Shown here: piece after piece, positions 44,185 to 54,413 of the stretch
How positions within the stretch are numbered: position 1 is the first letter of the stretch
Layout of the letters: each line of letters opens with the position of its first letter
NCBI RefSeq assembly: GCF_041270065.1
Contig: NZ_CP065958.1
Coordinates: 2,418,001 to 2,482,000, forward strand
DNA: 64,000 nt
From: Streptomyces fradiae
GTDB lineage: Bacteria; Actinomycetota; Actinomycetes; Streptomycetales; Streptomycetaceae
Direction of reading: 5' to 3'
The notes under the pieces: model-generated
Told to the model about the DNA's origin: nothing
Database searches by the model: none
Seen by the model: the letters and a program-made list of their open reading frames with translations, nothing else
Translations under genes and position numbers: made by a program

Positions 44185-45224
44185 CAGCGGGTCTCCCTGG
44201 CCTCCCGGGCCTCGCGAGAGCCCTGGGGAGCCGGAGCCGCGACCGGGGCTCCCTGGGCGCCGCCGAGGAGGGCGGCGCCCAGCGGGGTCAGGGTGTGCAG
44301 GACCGCGTTGCCGTGCCGGAGCGTGGCGACCAGGCCGGCCTCCCGCAGGACACCGGCGTGCTGGCTCGCCGAGGCGAGGGACACCCCCGCCCGGCGGGCC
44401 AGTTCGCTCGTGGTGCCGCCGTCGCCGATGGCGTTGAGGACCTCCGAGCGGGTGTGCCCGACCAGTTTGGCGAGCGAGGGCAGGCCGGGTGTCCGGACGT
44501 TCGGCGCCTCGCAGTGGGTGACCGGGTACACGAGCACCGGCGGCAGCTCCGGGTCGCGCAGCACGACCGGGGTGCCGCGGCAGAAGTACGAGGGCTGCAG
44601 CAGCAGTCCGCGCCCGTCGAGGTGCACGTCCCGGTCGACCGGGTAGTCGGCCTCCAGGACCGGGCTGCGCCAGCGCAGCATCGGCGGCAGCGAGGCGAGG
44701 AGCTCGTCCGCGCCGCCGTCGAGCAGCGCCCGGCCGCGGCGTGCCCGGTCGGCCTCGACCCGGGCCTGGATGTGGCTCCAGTACGGCTCGACGGCGGCCC
44801 GGTGGTAGGCGCGGAGCGCGCCGAGGAGCCGCCCGAGCGGCCCGCTGCCGCCGTCGGCGAGGGCTCTGAGCGCGTTCGGGACGGCGGGGTGCCCGGAGCG
44901 GGCGGCGCCGATCAGGGCGAGTTCCGTGTGCAGCCGGCCGGGCGGGGTGGCCCGGACGGCGTCGAGGCCCTCGTCGAGGCCGAGAATGCCCTGGGGCGGG
45001 GTGAGGAAGTCGGGGAAATAGCCGCGGCTGGGCACGAGGGCGCCGAGCAGCCGGGTCTCACCCCCGAGTCGTATACGCGCCTCCGACCGCCATTCCCCGT
45101 AGACCACGGAGCCGCGCCGGTCTCGTAAACGATGAAAACTGAGAATCGTTTCCCACAGAACGTCCGGCTGTGCGGCCATCCGCACCCCCGCCAAGTCGTT
45201 TCCGGTGAAATGAATCCGCAGCAT
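44154..45224 (-). CDS. winged-helix (ArsR-like) transcriptional regulator with DUF5937-type N-terminal domain
   Basis: Predicted 356-residue cytoplasmic regulator. The N-terminal 250 residues (LRIHFTGNDLAGVRMA, DVLWETILSFHRLRDR, and so on) resemble the DUF5937 arrangement of Streptomyces regulators; no ligand site can be named. The C-terminal winged helix is LVGHTRSEVLNAIGDGGTTS, ELARRAGVSLASASQHAGVL and REAGLVATLRHGNAVLHTL, typical of ArsR-type dimers. The ATG at 45224 has GGTGGGGG upstream and starts the domain directly; an upstream in-frame extension (to 45281) is unlikely. Targets are unknown. Its stop lies inside the coding region of the DUF839 gene. Confidence 0.8.
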   Translation of the reverse strand: MLRIHFTGNDLAGVRMAAQPDVLWETILSFHRLRDRRGSVVYGEWRSEARIRLGGETRLLGALVPSRGYFPDFLTPPQGILGLDEGLDAVRATPPGRLHTELALIGAARSGHPAVPNALRALADGGSGPLGRLLGALRAYHRAAVEPYWSHIQARVEADRARRGRALLDGGADELLASLPPMLRWRSPVLEADYPVDRDVHLDGRGLLLQPSYFCRGTPVVLRDPELPPVLVYPVTHCEAPNVRTPGLPSLAKLVGHTRSEVLNAIGDGGTTSELARRAGVSLASASQHAGVLREAGLVATLRHGNAVLHTLTPLGAALLGGAQGAPVAAPAPQGSREAREARETRCYARNGPATS

Positions 45225-45669
45225 GGAACCCCCACCTGTGCACTCGCAACCACCCCCGCCGACGAGTATGCACATCATCACTGCACGTTACCAGGGTGTT
45301 TCAGCCACACTTGAAAAGCCTCGCGGCGAACGGCCGGGAACCGAAAAGCTGTGCACGTCGGACGGGAAACCTTCAGGACCGAGGTGACGCGGCGAAGACC
45401 GTGGGGGGCTTTGGCGCGTCCGGCGGCGGTCGGCGAGGGTTGCGGCTCACCCGCCCGACGAGGGTAATGGGCGCGGCCTCCGGGTGGGGATCCGGAGGTC
45501 GCGCCCGCCTCATTCTTTGCAAATGTTCAACGCCGAATAATTCAATGCATGACCCCGGTACAACCCGGCGCCACTCCATGCACCACTGGCACATGCAGTT
45601 GAACAGGAACTCACATTTTCCCCAACGATCATGCAACGGTGACCAGGGGTGACCGGGGGTCAAAACACG

Positions 45670-45706
45670 ACGGGGCGGACACCTCCGCACAAGGTGTCCG
45701 CCCCGT
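45670..45706 (-). terminator. ppdK terminator
   Basis: Perfect 15-bp inverted repeat ACGGGGCGGACACCT / AGGTGTCCGCCCCGT with a 7-nt loop. On the minus strand it is followed by GTTTTG. It stands about 120 bp past the ppdK stop. Confidence 0.85.
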
Positions 45707-45717
45707 CTCCTGTGGAG

Positions 45718-45771
45718 ACCGGAGCCGCCGCCCATCGGTTCTGAGGGTCGGGGACGAGCGGCGGCTCCGGT
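45718..45771. other. second inverted repeat behind ppdK
   Basis: ACCGGAGCCGCCGC (45718-45731) and its perfect complement (45758-45771) with a 26-nt loop, between the ppdK stop and its terminator. It may be a secondary terminator or a transcript-stabilising hairpin. Confidence 0.5.
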
Positions 45772-45824
45772 GGCTGTGTCGGGCTTTGCTACTGAACCGA
45801 TGTTCAGCGGCGGCCCGCGAGGGA

Positions 45825-48536
<2,712 letters not shown>

Positions 48537-48721
48537 GGGTCACGACTCCTCGACGACTCGGTTGGCTGCCCTGACGCCGAGGAACATACCCAGATCGAAG
48601 GCGTCTGGGGAGGTACGCCTACCGGTCACCCGGTCTTAACCACCCGTCCGCCAGCACATCGAAAGTAACCGATGAGTAGCTTCCGCTTTCAGGCCCCGAA
48701 GCCCGTTTGACTCAATGCAGG

Positions 48722-48778
48722 GTTCAAGCGCTCACATGAGCGCCTAATCGAGCACTTGCGTTCAAGTCTTGAACGCAA
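48722..48778. promoter_or_regulatory. palindrome cluster upstream of ppdK
   Basis: GCGCTCA-CA-TGAGCGC (48728-48743) and the 23-bp odd palindrome TTGCGTTCAAG-T-CTTGAACGCAA (48756-48778). The motif TTCAAG occurs three times (48723, 48761 and, outside the cluster, 48803). It lies about 190-240 bp upstream of ppdK. It may bind a regulator or be paired RNA structure near the dusB terminator; no evidence decides which. Confidence 0.45.
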
Positions 48779-48804
48779 AAAGGGTGGCACCCAGTGCCAC
48801 CCTT
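48776..48804 (-). terminator. dusB terminator
   Basis: An 11-bp stem AAGGGTGGCAC / GTGCCACCCTT with a CCA loop, followed on the minus strand by TTTTTGCG. It lies about 110 bp past the dusB stop. Confidence 0.8.
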
Positions 48805-48913
48805 CAAGCGGGAGAGGGTCAGGTAACCTGCTCATCTGAGCGGGACCCCTATCAGGGGTGGCGAGGATCACTCACCGAAAACGCCCCCGAGCAGGGCCCG
48901 AGAGACCCTGGTC

Positions 48914-50050
48914 TCACCCTCCGGACGTGTCCAGCTCAGCGTCCTCGCTCACGCCAGCGCAGTCGTACGGGTCCCTCAACCAGCCGTCCGGCAGGACAAC
49001 TCGGTTGTTTCCGGACGTACGCCCCCGAGGCCCCTCCGCACCCACCGGCCACGGCTGGTCCAGATCGAGCTCGCTCAACTGAGCGCTCAGTTCGTCGAGG
49101 GACGAGGTGATCGCGAGCCGCTTGCGCATCTCGGAGCCGACCGCGAAGCCCTTCAGGTACCAGGCCACGTGCTTGCGGAAGTCGATGACACCGCGGGCCT
49201 CGTCACCCAGCCACTCGCCAAGAAGTCGAGCGTGCCGCACCATCACGTCCGCGACCTGGCGGAGCCCGGGCCGGGTGTAGGTGTCGGTGCCCTCGAAGCC
49301 GGCCACCAGGTCGGCGAACAGCCACGGCCGCCCCAGACAGCCGCGGCCCACGACCACCCCGTCGCAACCGGTCTCGCGCATCATCCGCAGCGCGTCCTCG
49401 GCCGTCCAGATGTCGCCGTTGCCGAGCACCGGGATCTCCGGCACGTGCTCCTTGAGCCGCGCGATGGCGTCCCAGTCGGCGGTGCCGCCGTAGTGCTGGG
49501 CGGTGGTCCGGCCGTGCAGGGCGATCGCGGTGACGCCCTCCTCGACCGCGATCCGGCCCGCGTCCAGATACGTCAGGTGATCGTCGTTGATCCCCTTCCG
49601 CATCTTCATCGTGACCGGCAGCTCCCCCGCGTTGGACACGGCCTCGTTGAGGATCGCCCGCAGCAACGGCCGCTTGTACGGCAGTGCCGACCCGCCGCCC
49701 TTCCGCGTCACCTTCGGCACCGGGCACCCGAAGTTCAGGTCGATGTGATCGGCCAGATCCTCGTCCACGATCATCCGCACCGCCTTGCCGACGGTCACCG
49801 GGTCCACCCCGTACAGCTGGATCGACCGCGGCTTCTCGCTCGCGTCGAAGTGAATGAGCTGCATCGTCTTCTCGTTGCGCTCCACCAGCGCCCGCGTCGT
49901 GATCATCTCGCTCACGAACAGCCCCTTCCCGCCGGAGAACTCACGGCACAGGGTGCGGAAGGGAGCATTGGTGATGCCGGCCATCGGCGCGAGCACCACC
50001 GGCGGCTGCACGATGTGCGGCCCGATGGCGAGGGGGGAGAACGCGGTCAT
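48914..50050 (-). CDS. dusB: tRNA-dihydrouridine synthase
   Basis: Predicted 378-residue FMN enzyme reducing uridines in the tRNA D-loop to dihydrouridine. The TIM barrel starts VVLAPMAGITNAPFRTLCRE, with IQLYGVD next, then the catalytic Cys loop DLNFGCPVPKVTRKGGGSAL. Later come LHGRTTAQHYGGTADWDAIA (FMN and substrate site) and GNGDIWTAEDALRMM. The C-terminal helical domain follows. The start ATG 50048-50050 gives MTAFSPLAIGPHIVQ, the usual DusB beginning. It is separated from the XRE regulator by 77 bp and ends at the hairpin upstream of ppdK. Confidence 0.93.
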   Translation of the reverse strand: MTAFSPLAIGPHIVQPPVVLAPMAGITNAPFRTLCREFSGGKGLFVSEMITTRALVERNEKTMQLIHFDASEKPRSIQLYGVDPVTVGKAVRMIVDEDLADHIDLNFGCPVPKVTRKGGGSALPYKRPLLRAILNEAVSNAGELPVTMKMRKGINDDHLTYLDAGRIAVEEGVTAIALHGRTTAQHYGGTADWDAIARLKEHVPEIPVLGNGDIWTAEDALRMMRETGCDGVVVGRGCLGRPWLFADLVAGFEGTDTYTRPGLRQVADVMVRHARLLGEWLGDEARGVIDFRKHVAWYLKGFAVGSEMRKRLAITSSLDELSAQLSELDLDQPWPVGAEGPRGRTSGNNRVVLPDGWLRDPYDCAGVSEDAELDTSGG

Positions 50051-50127
50051 TGGCCCATTGTCCCGCACCGGGCAAGTCTTTAGACAACCGTACGAATCGG
50101 GGGCGCGGGGTACGGGACGGGGCGCCG

Positions 50128-51081
50128 TCAGACCGCGGCCAGGCGGGTGGCTCCCGCGGCCTCCCGGTCCGCGTCGGCCGTCTGCTCCTCCGCGAGGGCC
50201 AGGGCGTGGAGGCGTTCGATGCCGGCGCGGGTGGCCGCGTCCACCGGGACGTACGTCACGAGGCGGGGGCCGGCGGTCGGGCCGAGCCAGAGGTTGGTGT
50301 GTTCGAGGCGGAGGAGGCCGACCTGGGCGTTGCGGATGAGCTTGGTGCGGCCGGACTGGTCGACGACGTCGTGGCGGGCCCAGATCTCGCGGAACTCCGG
50401 GGAGGCCGCCTGGAGCCGGTCGACCAGGGCCTTCCAGGCGGGCTCGGCCAGGTGCTCGGCCATCGAGGCGCGCAGTTTGCCGGCGAGCGCGAGCAGCACC
50501 TCGGGCAGGTCGGTGACTGCGGCCCGGAAGTCGTCGTTGGTGAAGGCCAGCCACAGGCTGTTGCGGTCCTCGCGGGGCAGCGCGTCCAGGTCGCAGAAGA
50601 GGCGCCCGAAGGTGCGGTTGTGGGCGAGGAAGTCGTAGCGGCTGTTCTGCACGGCGGCCGGCACCGGCTCCAGCTGGTCGAGCAGCGCCCGCAGCGCCGG
50701 AGTGACGGTCGGGCAGGGCGTCTCCGGGTTCGGGTCGGCCTGACCGGCGAGGGCGAAGAGATGGGTGCGCTCGGTGGGATCGAGCAGCAGCGCGCCCGCG
50801 AGCGCGTCGAGGACCTGTGGGGAGACCTGGATCGGCCGGGCCTGCTCCAGCCACGTGTACCAGGTGACGCCCACCGCGGAGAGCTGCGCGACCTCCTCGC
50901 GGCGCAGCCCCGGCGTGCGGCGCCGGCGCCCGCGCGGCAGGCCGACCTGCTCGGGGCTGATCCGTTCGCGGCGGCTGCGCAGGAAGGCGGCGAGCTCGTG
51001 CCGCCGTACATCCGGCCCCGCCGAGCTGTCCGCCGTACCGCTCGCCGCACTGCTTGCCGTACCGAGACTCATGACGCTCAT
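50128..51081 (-). CDS. XRE-family regulator with MmyB-like ligand-binding domain
   Basis: Predicted 317-residue cytoplasmic repressor. The helix-turn-helix region is RRHELAAFLRSRRERISPEQ, then RTPGLRREEVAQLSAVGVTW and YTWLEQARPIQVSPQVLDAL. The MmyB-like C-terminal domain follows (LLDQLEPVPAAVQNSRYDFL, VDAATRAGIERLHALALAEE), which is thought to sense a ligand. Divergence from the MFS transporter gene and the palindromic sites between them suggest it regulates that transporter and itself. The first ATG (51081) and one four codons later (51072) are both possible. Confidence 0.87.
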   Translation of the reverse strand: MSVMSLGTASSAASGTADSSAGPDVRRHELAAFLRSRRERISPEQVGLPRGRRRRTPGLRREEVAQLSAVGVTWYTWLEQARPIQVSPQVLDALAGALLLDPTERTHLFALAGQADPNPETPCPTVTPALRALLDQLEPVPAAVQNSRYDFLAHNRTFGRLFCDLDALPREDRNSLWLAFTNDDFRAAVTDLPEVLLALAGKLRASMAEHLAEPAWKALVDRLQAASPEFREIWARHDVVDQSGRTKLIRNAQVGLLRLEHTNLWLGPTAGPRLVTYVPVDAATRAGIERLHALALAEEQTADADREAAGATRLAAV

Positions 51082-51113
51082 GCTCCCAGGGTGCCGGGGC
51101 GCTCAGCCCCTTG

Positions 51114-51161
51114 CCAGGTACTCCTTGTACCAGGATAAGAAGACTCTGGTACCAGGCTAAG
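51114..51161. promoter_or_regulatory. operator array between XRE regulator and MFS transporter
   Basis: Two related palindromes lie in the 101-bp divergent gap. CCAGGTAC-N5-GTACCAGG spans 51114-51134. The 10-bp palindrome CTGGTACCAG spans 51146-51155. The direct repeats GTACCAGGATAAG (51127-51139) and GTACCAGGCTAAG (51149-51161) start 22 bp apart, two helical turns. This is the layout expected for cooperative repressor binding. Confidence 0.7.
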
Positions 51162-51182
51162 GACCGCGCGAGTCTCGACTCC

Positions 51183-52640
51183 GTGACTACGAAAACTTCC
51201 CCGTCCGCCCCGGCCCGCGCCGTCCCGGTCGTCGACCACGCCCGCCCCGCGCTCGGCACCCTCGGCCTGGTCACCGTGCTGCTCGGCGCGGCCCTCCCCC
51301 TCGTCGACTTCTTCATCGTCAATGTCGCCCTGCCCACCATCGACCACGACCTGGCCGCCGGACCGGCCCTCCTGGAGCTGGTGGTCGCCGGCTACGGACT
51401 GGCGTACGCCGTGCTCCTCGTCCTCGGCGGCCGGCTCGGCGACCGCTTCGGCCGCCGCCGGCTCTTCCTCGGCGGCATGGCGGCCTTCGGTCTCACCTCC
51501 CTCGCCTGCGGCCTCGCCCCGGACGCATGGACCCTGGTCGGCGCCCGCGTGGCGCAGGGCGCCGCGGCCGCGCTGATGCTGCCGCAGGTGCTCGCGACCA
51601 TCCACTCCTCGACCTCCGGCGCCCGGCACGCCCGCGCGCTCAGCCTGTACGGGGCGACCGCCGGCCTCGCCATGGTGGCCGGCCAGATCCTGGGCGGCGT
51701 ATTGGTCGCGGCCGATGTCGCGGGCAGCGGCTGGCGGTCGATCTTCCTGGTCAACGTGCCGGTGGCGCTGGTCGGCCTGGTCCTCGCGGTGCGCAGCGTG
51801 CCCGAGACCCGCTCGGACCGGCCCGCGCCGGTCGACCTGCCCGGCACCCTGCTGCTCGGCCTCGCCCTGCTGACCCTGCTCGCCCCGCTGACCGAGGGCC
51901 GGGCGGCCGGCTGGCCGCTGTGGACCTGGGTCGCGCTCGCCGTGTTCCCGTTCGCGGCGGCGGCGTTCTGGTGGGCGGAGGTGCGCGCCGACCGCGCGGG
52001 CCGCACCCCGCTGGTGCCGCCGAGCCTGCTGCGGCTTGTCTCGCTGCGCCGGGGCCTCGCCGTCGTACTGCCGCTGTCGCTGGGCTTCAGCGGCTTCATG
52101 TTCGTGATCGCCATCGCGCTCCAGCAGGGCCTGGGCATGGGCGCGATCGCCTCCGGCCTGGCCCTCGTACCGATGGCGCTCGCCTTCTTCGGGGCCTCGC
52201 TCGCCGGTCCCCGGCTGATCGGGCGCTGGGGCGCGACCCGGGTGGTCCCGGCGGGCGCGCTGGCGCAGGCGCTCGGCATCGCGCTGATCGCGTGGACGGT
52301 GTGGCGCGACTGGGCGGGCCTGTCGGTGGTGGACCTGCTGCCGGGCATGGCGATCGCGGGCCTCGGCCAGGGCCTGCAGCTGCCGGTGCTGTTCCGGCTC
52401 GTGCTCTCCGAGGTGCCGTCGGAGCAGGCGGGCGTGGGCAGCGGCGTGATGGTGACGACCCAGCAGTCGGCGCTCGCGCTCGGTGTGGCGACGCTCGGCT
52501 CGCTCTTCCTGTCGCTGGCCGGCCCGTCCGTCGCCGGATCCGGCGACATGGGATCGGCGCTGGTCACGACGCTGCTGGTGCAGCTGGGCGTGGTGGTCCT
52601 GACGCTGCTCCTGAGCCTGCGCCTCCCCTCCCTGAAGTGA
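51183..52640 (+). CDS. MFS drug exporter, DHA2-like (14 transmembrane segments)
   Basis: Predicted 485-residue proton-driven exporter. About 14 hydrophobic segments are present, starting with LGLVTVLLGAALPLVDFFIV, whose D and N residues are common in this group. Between helices 2 and 3 is GGRLGDRFGRRRLFLGGMAA, the MFS signature loop. ALMLPQVLATIHSS and FLVNVPVALVGLVLAVR are further DHA2/EmrB-type elements. The start is GTG 51183; the upstream frame overlaps the operator and is not needed. The divergent XRE regulator probably controls it. The substrate is unknown; antibiotics are typical. The next gene is 53 bp downstream and separated by a second operator. Confidence 0.9.
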   Translation: MTTKTSPSAPARAVPVVDHARPALGTLGLVTVLLGAALPLVDFFIVNVALPTIDHDLAAGPALLELVVAGYGLAYAVLLVLGGRLGDRFGRRRLFLGGMAAFGLTSLACGLAPDAWTLVGARVAQGAAAALMLPQVLATIHSSTSGARHARALSLYGATAGLAMVAGQILGGVLVAADVAGSGWRSIFLVNVPVALVGLVLAVRSVPETRSDRPAPVDLPGTLLLGLALLTLLAPLTEGRAAGWPLWTWVALAVFPFAAAAFWWAEVRADRAGRTPLVPPSLLRLVSLRRGLAVVLPLSLGFSGFMFVIAIALQQGLGMGAIASGLALVPMALAFFGASLAGPRLIGRWGATRVVPAGALAQALGIALIAWTVWRDWAGLSVVDLLPGMAIAGLGQGLQLPVLFRLVLSEVPSEQAGVGSGVMVTTQQSALALGVATLGSLFLSLAGPSVAGSGDMGSALVTTLLVQLGVVVLTLLLSLRLPSLK

Positions 52641-52649
52641 GGAGACGAC

Positions 52650-52671
52650 TGACAGATATTGAAATCTGTCA
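52650..52671. promoter_or_regulatory. palindrome upstream of the aldo/keto reductase
   Basis: TGACAGAT-ATTGAA-ATCTGTCA: an 8-bp perfect inverted repeat spaced by 6 bp (22 bp total), 22 bp before the AKR start. It shares the TGACAG...CTGTCA ends with the palindrome before the TetR gene, so the TetR protein is the likely ligand. Confidence 0.65.
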
Positions 52672-52693
52672 TCGCACATGTCATGGTTGATGC

Positions 52694-53719
52694 ATGACGA
52701 CGACCACGAACCCCTTCCCCACCCGTTCCCTCGGCACCACCGGCCCCACGGTCTCCGCGCTCGGCCTCGGCTGCATGGGCATGTCCGCCCTGTACGGCGA
52801 GGCCGACCGGGCCGAGTCGATCGCGACCATCCACGCGGCCCTGGACGCGGGCGTCACGCTCCTCGACACCGGCGACTTCTACGGCATGGGCCACAACGAG
52901 CTGCTGATCAACGAGGCGCTCCGCACCGCCTCGGCCGCCGCCCGCGACCGGGCGCTCACCAGCGTCAAGTTCGGCGCCCTGCGCACGGTCGAGGGCGGCT
53001 TCACCGGCTACGACGGGCGCCCGGCGGCGGTGAAGAACTTCGCCGCCTACTCGCTGCAGCGCCTCGGCACCGACCACATCGACGTCTACCGGATCGCCCG
53101 CGTCGACCCCGACGTCCCGATCGAGGAGACCGTCGGCGCCATCGCCGAGCTGGTCGAGGCCGGCCACGTCCGGCACATCGGCCTCTCCGAGGTCGGCGCG
53201 GACACCCTGCGCCGGGCCGCCGCCGTCGCTCCGATCTCCGACCTGCAGATCGAGTACTCGCTGATCTCCCGCGGCATCGAGGAGAAGATCCTGCCGACCG
53301 CCCGCGAGCTCGGCATCGGCATCACCGCGTACGGCGTGCTGTCGCGCGGTCTGATCAGCGGCCACTTCACCCGGGACCGCGAGCTGGCCCCCGGCGACTT
53401 CCGCGGCATGAGCCCCCGCTTCCAGGGCGAGAACCTGGCGCGCAACCTGGACCTGGTGGACCGGCTGCGCGCGGTCGCCGAGGCCAAGGGCGTCACGGTC
53501 GCCCAGACCGCCATCGCCTGGGCGCTGAGCCGCGGCGAGGACATCGTCCCGCTGATCGGCGCCCGCAGCCGCGACCGGCTCGCCGAGGCCCTCGGCGCGC
53601 TGGACGTCACCCTCGACGCGGCCGACCTGGCGGCGATCGAGGCGGCCGTCCCGGCGGACGCGGCGGCCGGCGCCCGCTACCCGGAGGCCCAGATGGCCCA
53701 CCTGGACAGCGAGCACTGA
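52694..53719 (+). CDS. aldo/keto reductase
   Basis: Predicted 341-residue NADPH-dependent oxidoreductase with a TIM barrel. Family motifs: LGTTGPTVSALGLGCMGMSA, LLDTGDFYGMGHNELLINEA with the catalytic Asp and Tyr, Lys in LTSVKFGAL, and the cofactor segment IGARSRDRLAEALGALDV. In the IDVYRIARVDPD region the usual catalytic His is Ala, which I associate with AKR13-like proteins. The substrate is unknown. ATG 52694 directly follows a palindrome. The stop codon lies within the operator of the downstream TetR gene. It may belong to the TetR regulon. Confidence 0.88.
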   Translation: MTTTTNPFPTRSLGTTGPTVSALGLGCMGMSALYGEADRAESIATIHAALDAGVTLLDTGDFYGMGHNELLINEALRTASAAARDRALTSVKFGALRTVEGGFTGYDGRPAAVKNFAAYSLQRLGTDHIDVYRIARVDPDVPIEETVGAIAELVEAGHVRHIGLSEVGADTLRRAAAVAPISDLQIEYSLISRGIEEKILPTARELGIGITAYGVLSRGLISGHFTRDRELAPGDFRGMSPRFQGENLARNLDLVDRLRAVAEAKGVTVAQTAIAWALSRGEDIVPLIGARSRDRLAEALGALDVTLDAADLAAIEAAVPADAAAGARYPEAQMAHLDSEH

Positions 53720-53734
53720 CAGGTACTGTCAGTG
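53714..53734. promoter_or_regulatory. operator overlapping the AKR stop codon
   Basis: CACTGACAG-GTA-CTGTCAGTG: a 9-bp perfect inverted repeat around a 3-bp centre. It covers the stop codon of the aldo/keto reductase gene and lies 2 bp before the TetR start. Autoregulation by the TetR protein is inferred. Confidence 0.65.
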
Positions 53735-53736
53735 GC

Positions 53737-54330
53737 ATGGCCGCCAGCACCGAAACCCTGACCGCAGAGCGCATCCTCGAAGTCACCGAGGAGGTGCTGC
53801 GCCGCTACGGCCCGGCGAAGGCGACCGTGGTGGACGTGGCCCGCGCCCTCGGCGTGAGCCACGGCAGCGTCTACCGCCACTTCCGTACGAAGGCGGCGCT
53901 GCGCGAGGCGGTCACCGAACGCTGGCTGCACCGCACGATCACCGCGCTCGAACCGTACGCCGAGGGCGACAGCCCCGCCGACGAGCGGCTGACCGGCTGG
54001 CTCACCGCCCTCTTCGCCCTCAAGCGCACGAAGGCCGGCGGCGACCCGGAGCTGATGGCCACCTTCCAGGTCCTGATCGGCGAGAACAGCGCGGTCGTCG
54101 ACCGCCACGAACAGCACCTCGTCGACCAGATCGCCCAGATCCTGGCGTCCGGCGTCCGCGACGACGTCTTCGCCGCCCCGCAGCAGGACCTGGCGACCAC
54201 GGCCCGCGCCGTCTTCCACGCCACCGACCGCTTCCACAACCCGGCCCACGCGGCGGAGTGGACGTCCCCGGCCAGCGAGGCGGCGTTCGACGCGGTGGTC
54301 GCCCTGGTCCAGCGCGCGCTGCGGCCCTGA
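53737..54330 (+). CDS. TetR-family regulator
   Basis: Predicted 197-residue repressor. The N-terminal helix-turn-helix is ILEVTEEVLRRYGPAKATVV followed by VARALGVSHGSVYRHF. The C-terminal ligand domain (residues 60-197) is all-helical with no recognisable ligand group (TVFHATDRFHNPAHAAEW-type end, read as AVFHATDRFHNPAHAAEW). It starts at ATG 53737 with no clear ribosome binding site, so it may be leaderless, with the operator at the promoter. Two similar palindromes near it suggest it regulates itself and the aldo/keto reductase. A strong terminator closes the unit. Confidence 0.88.
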   Translation: MAASTETLTAERILEVTEEVLRRYGPAKATVVDVARALGVSHGSVYRHFRTKAALREAVTERWLHRTITALEPYAEGDSPADERLTGWLTALFALKRTKAGGDPELMATFQVLIGENSAVVDRHEQHLVDQIAQILASGVRDDVFAAPQQDLATTARAVFHATDRFHNPAHAAEWTSPASEAAFDAVVALVQRALRP

Positions 54331-54346
54331 CCCGCGGAGAGACAAG

Positions 54347-54391
54347 GAGAAAGGGGTGCCGGATCCTCGATGGATCCGGCACCCCTTTCTC
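54347..54391. terminator. strong bidirectional terminator
   Basis: Perfect 20-bp inverted repeat (54347-54366 / 54372-54391) with a TCGAT loop; the stem core is AAAGGGGTGCCGGATCC. It stands between the convergent TetR and 733-residue genes, with A/T pairs at its base. Confidence 0.9.
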
Positions 54392-54413
54392 GTCCTTCCC
54401 GTCCCTCACCCGC

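Larger units (their letters stand above)
45225..45824. other. 600-bp intergenic region between regulator and ppdK
   Basis: The region contains the promoter of the regulator gene (minus), the ppdK terminator at 45670-45706 and a second hairpin at 45718-45771. From 45515 to 45640 the DNA is AT-rich for this window and includes a pair of inverted TGTTCAAC/GTTGAACA sites at 45524-45531 and 45598-45605. No open frame here has a codon pattern I would accept as a gene. Confidence 0.5.
48537..48913. other. intergenic region between ppdK and dusB
   Basis: The 377 bp contain the ppdK promoter region, two palindromes (48728-48743 and 48756-48778), the dusB terminator (48776-48804) and about 100 bp without recognisable features. 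No gene is seen in it. Confidence 0.5.

Noticed and set aside
45524..45605. TGTTCAAC / GTTGAACA inverted pair as a hairpin or operator
   Set aside because: The two 8-mers are 66 bp apart and could occur by chance; no second element supports them.
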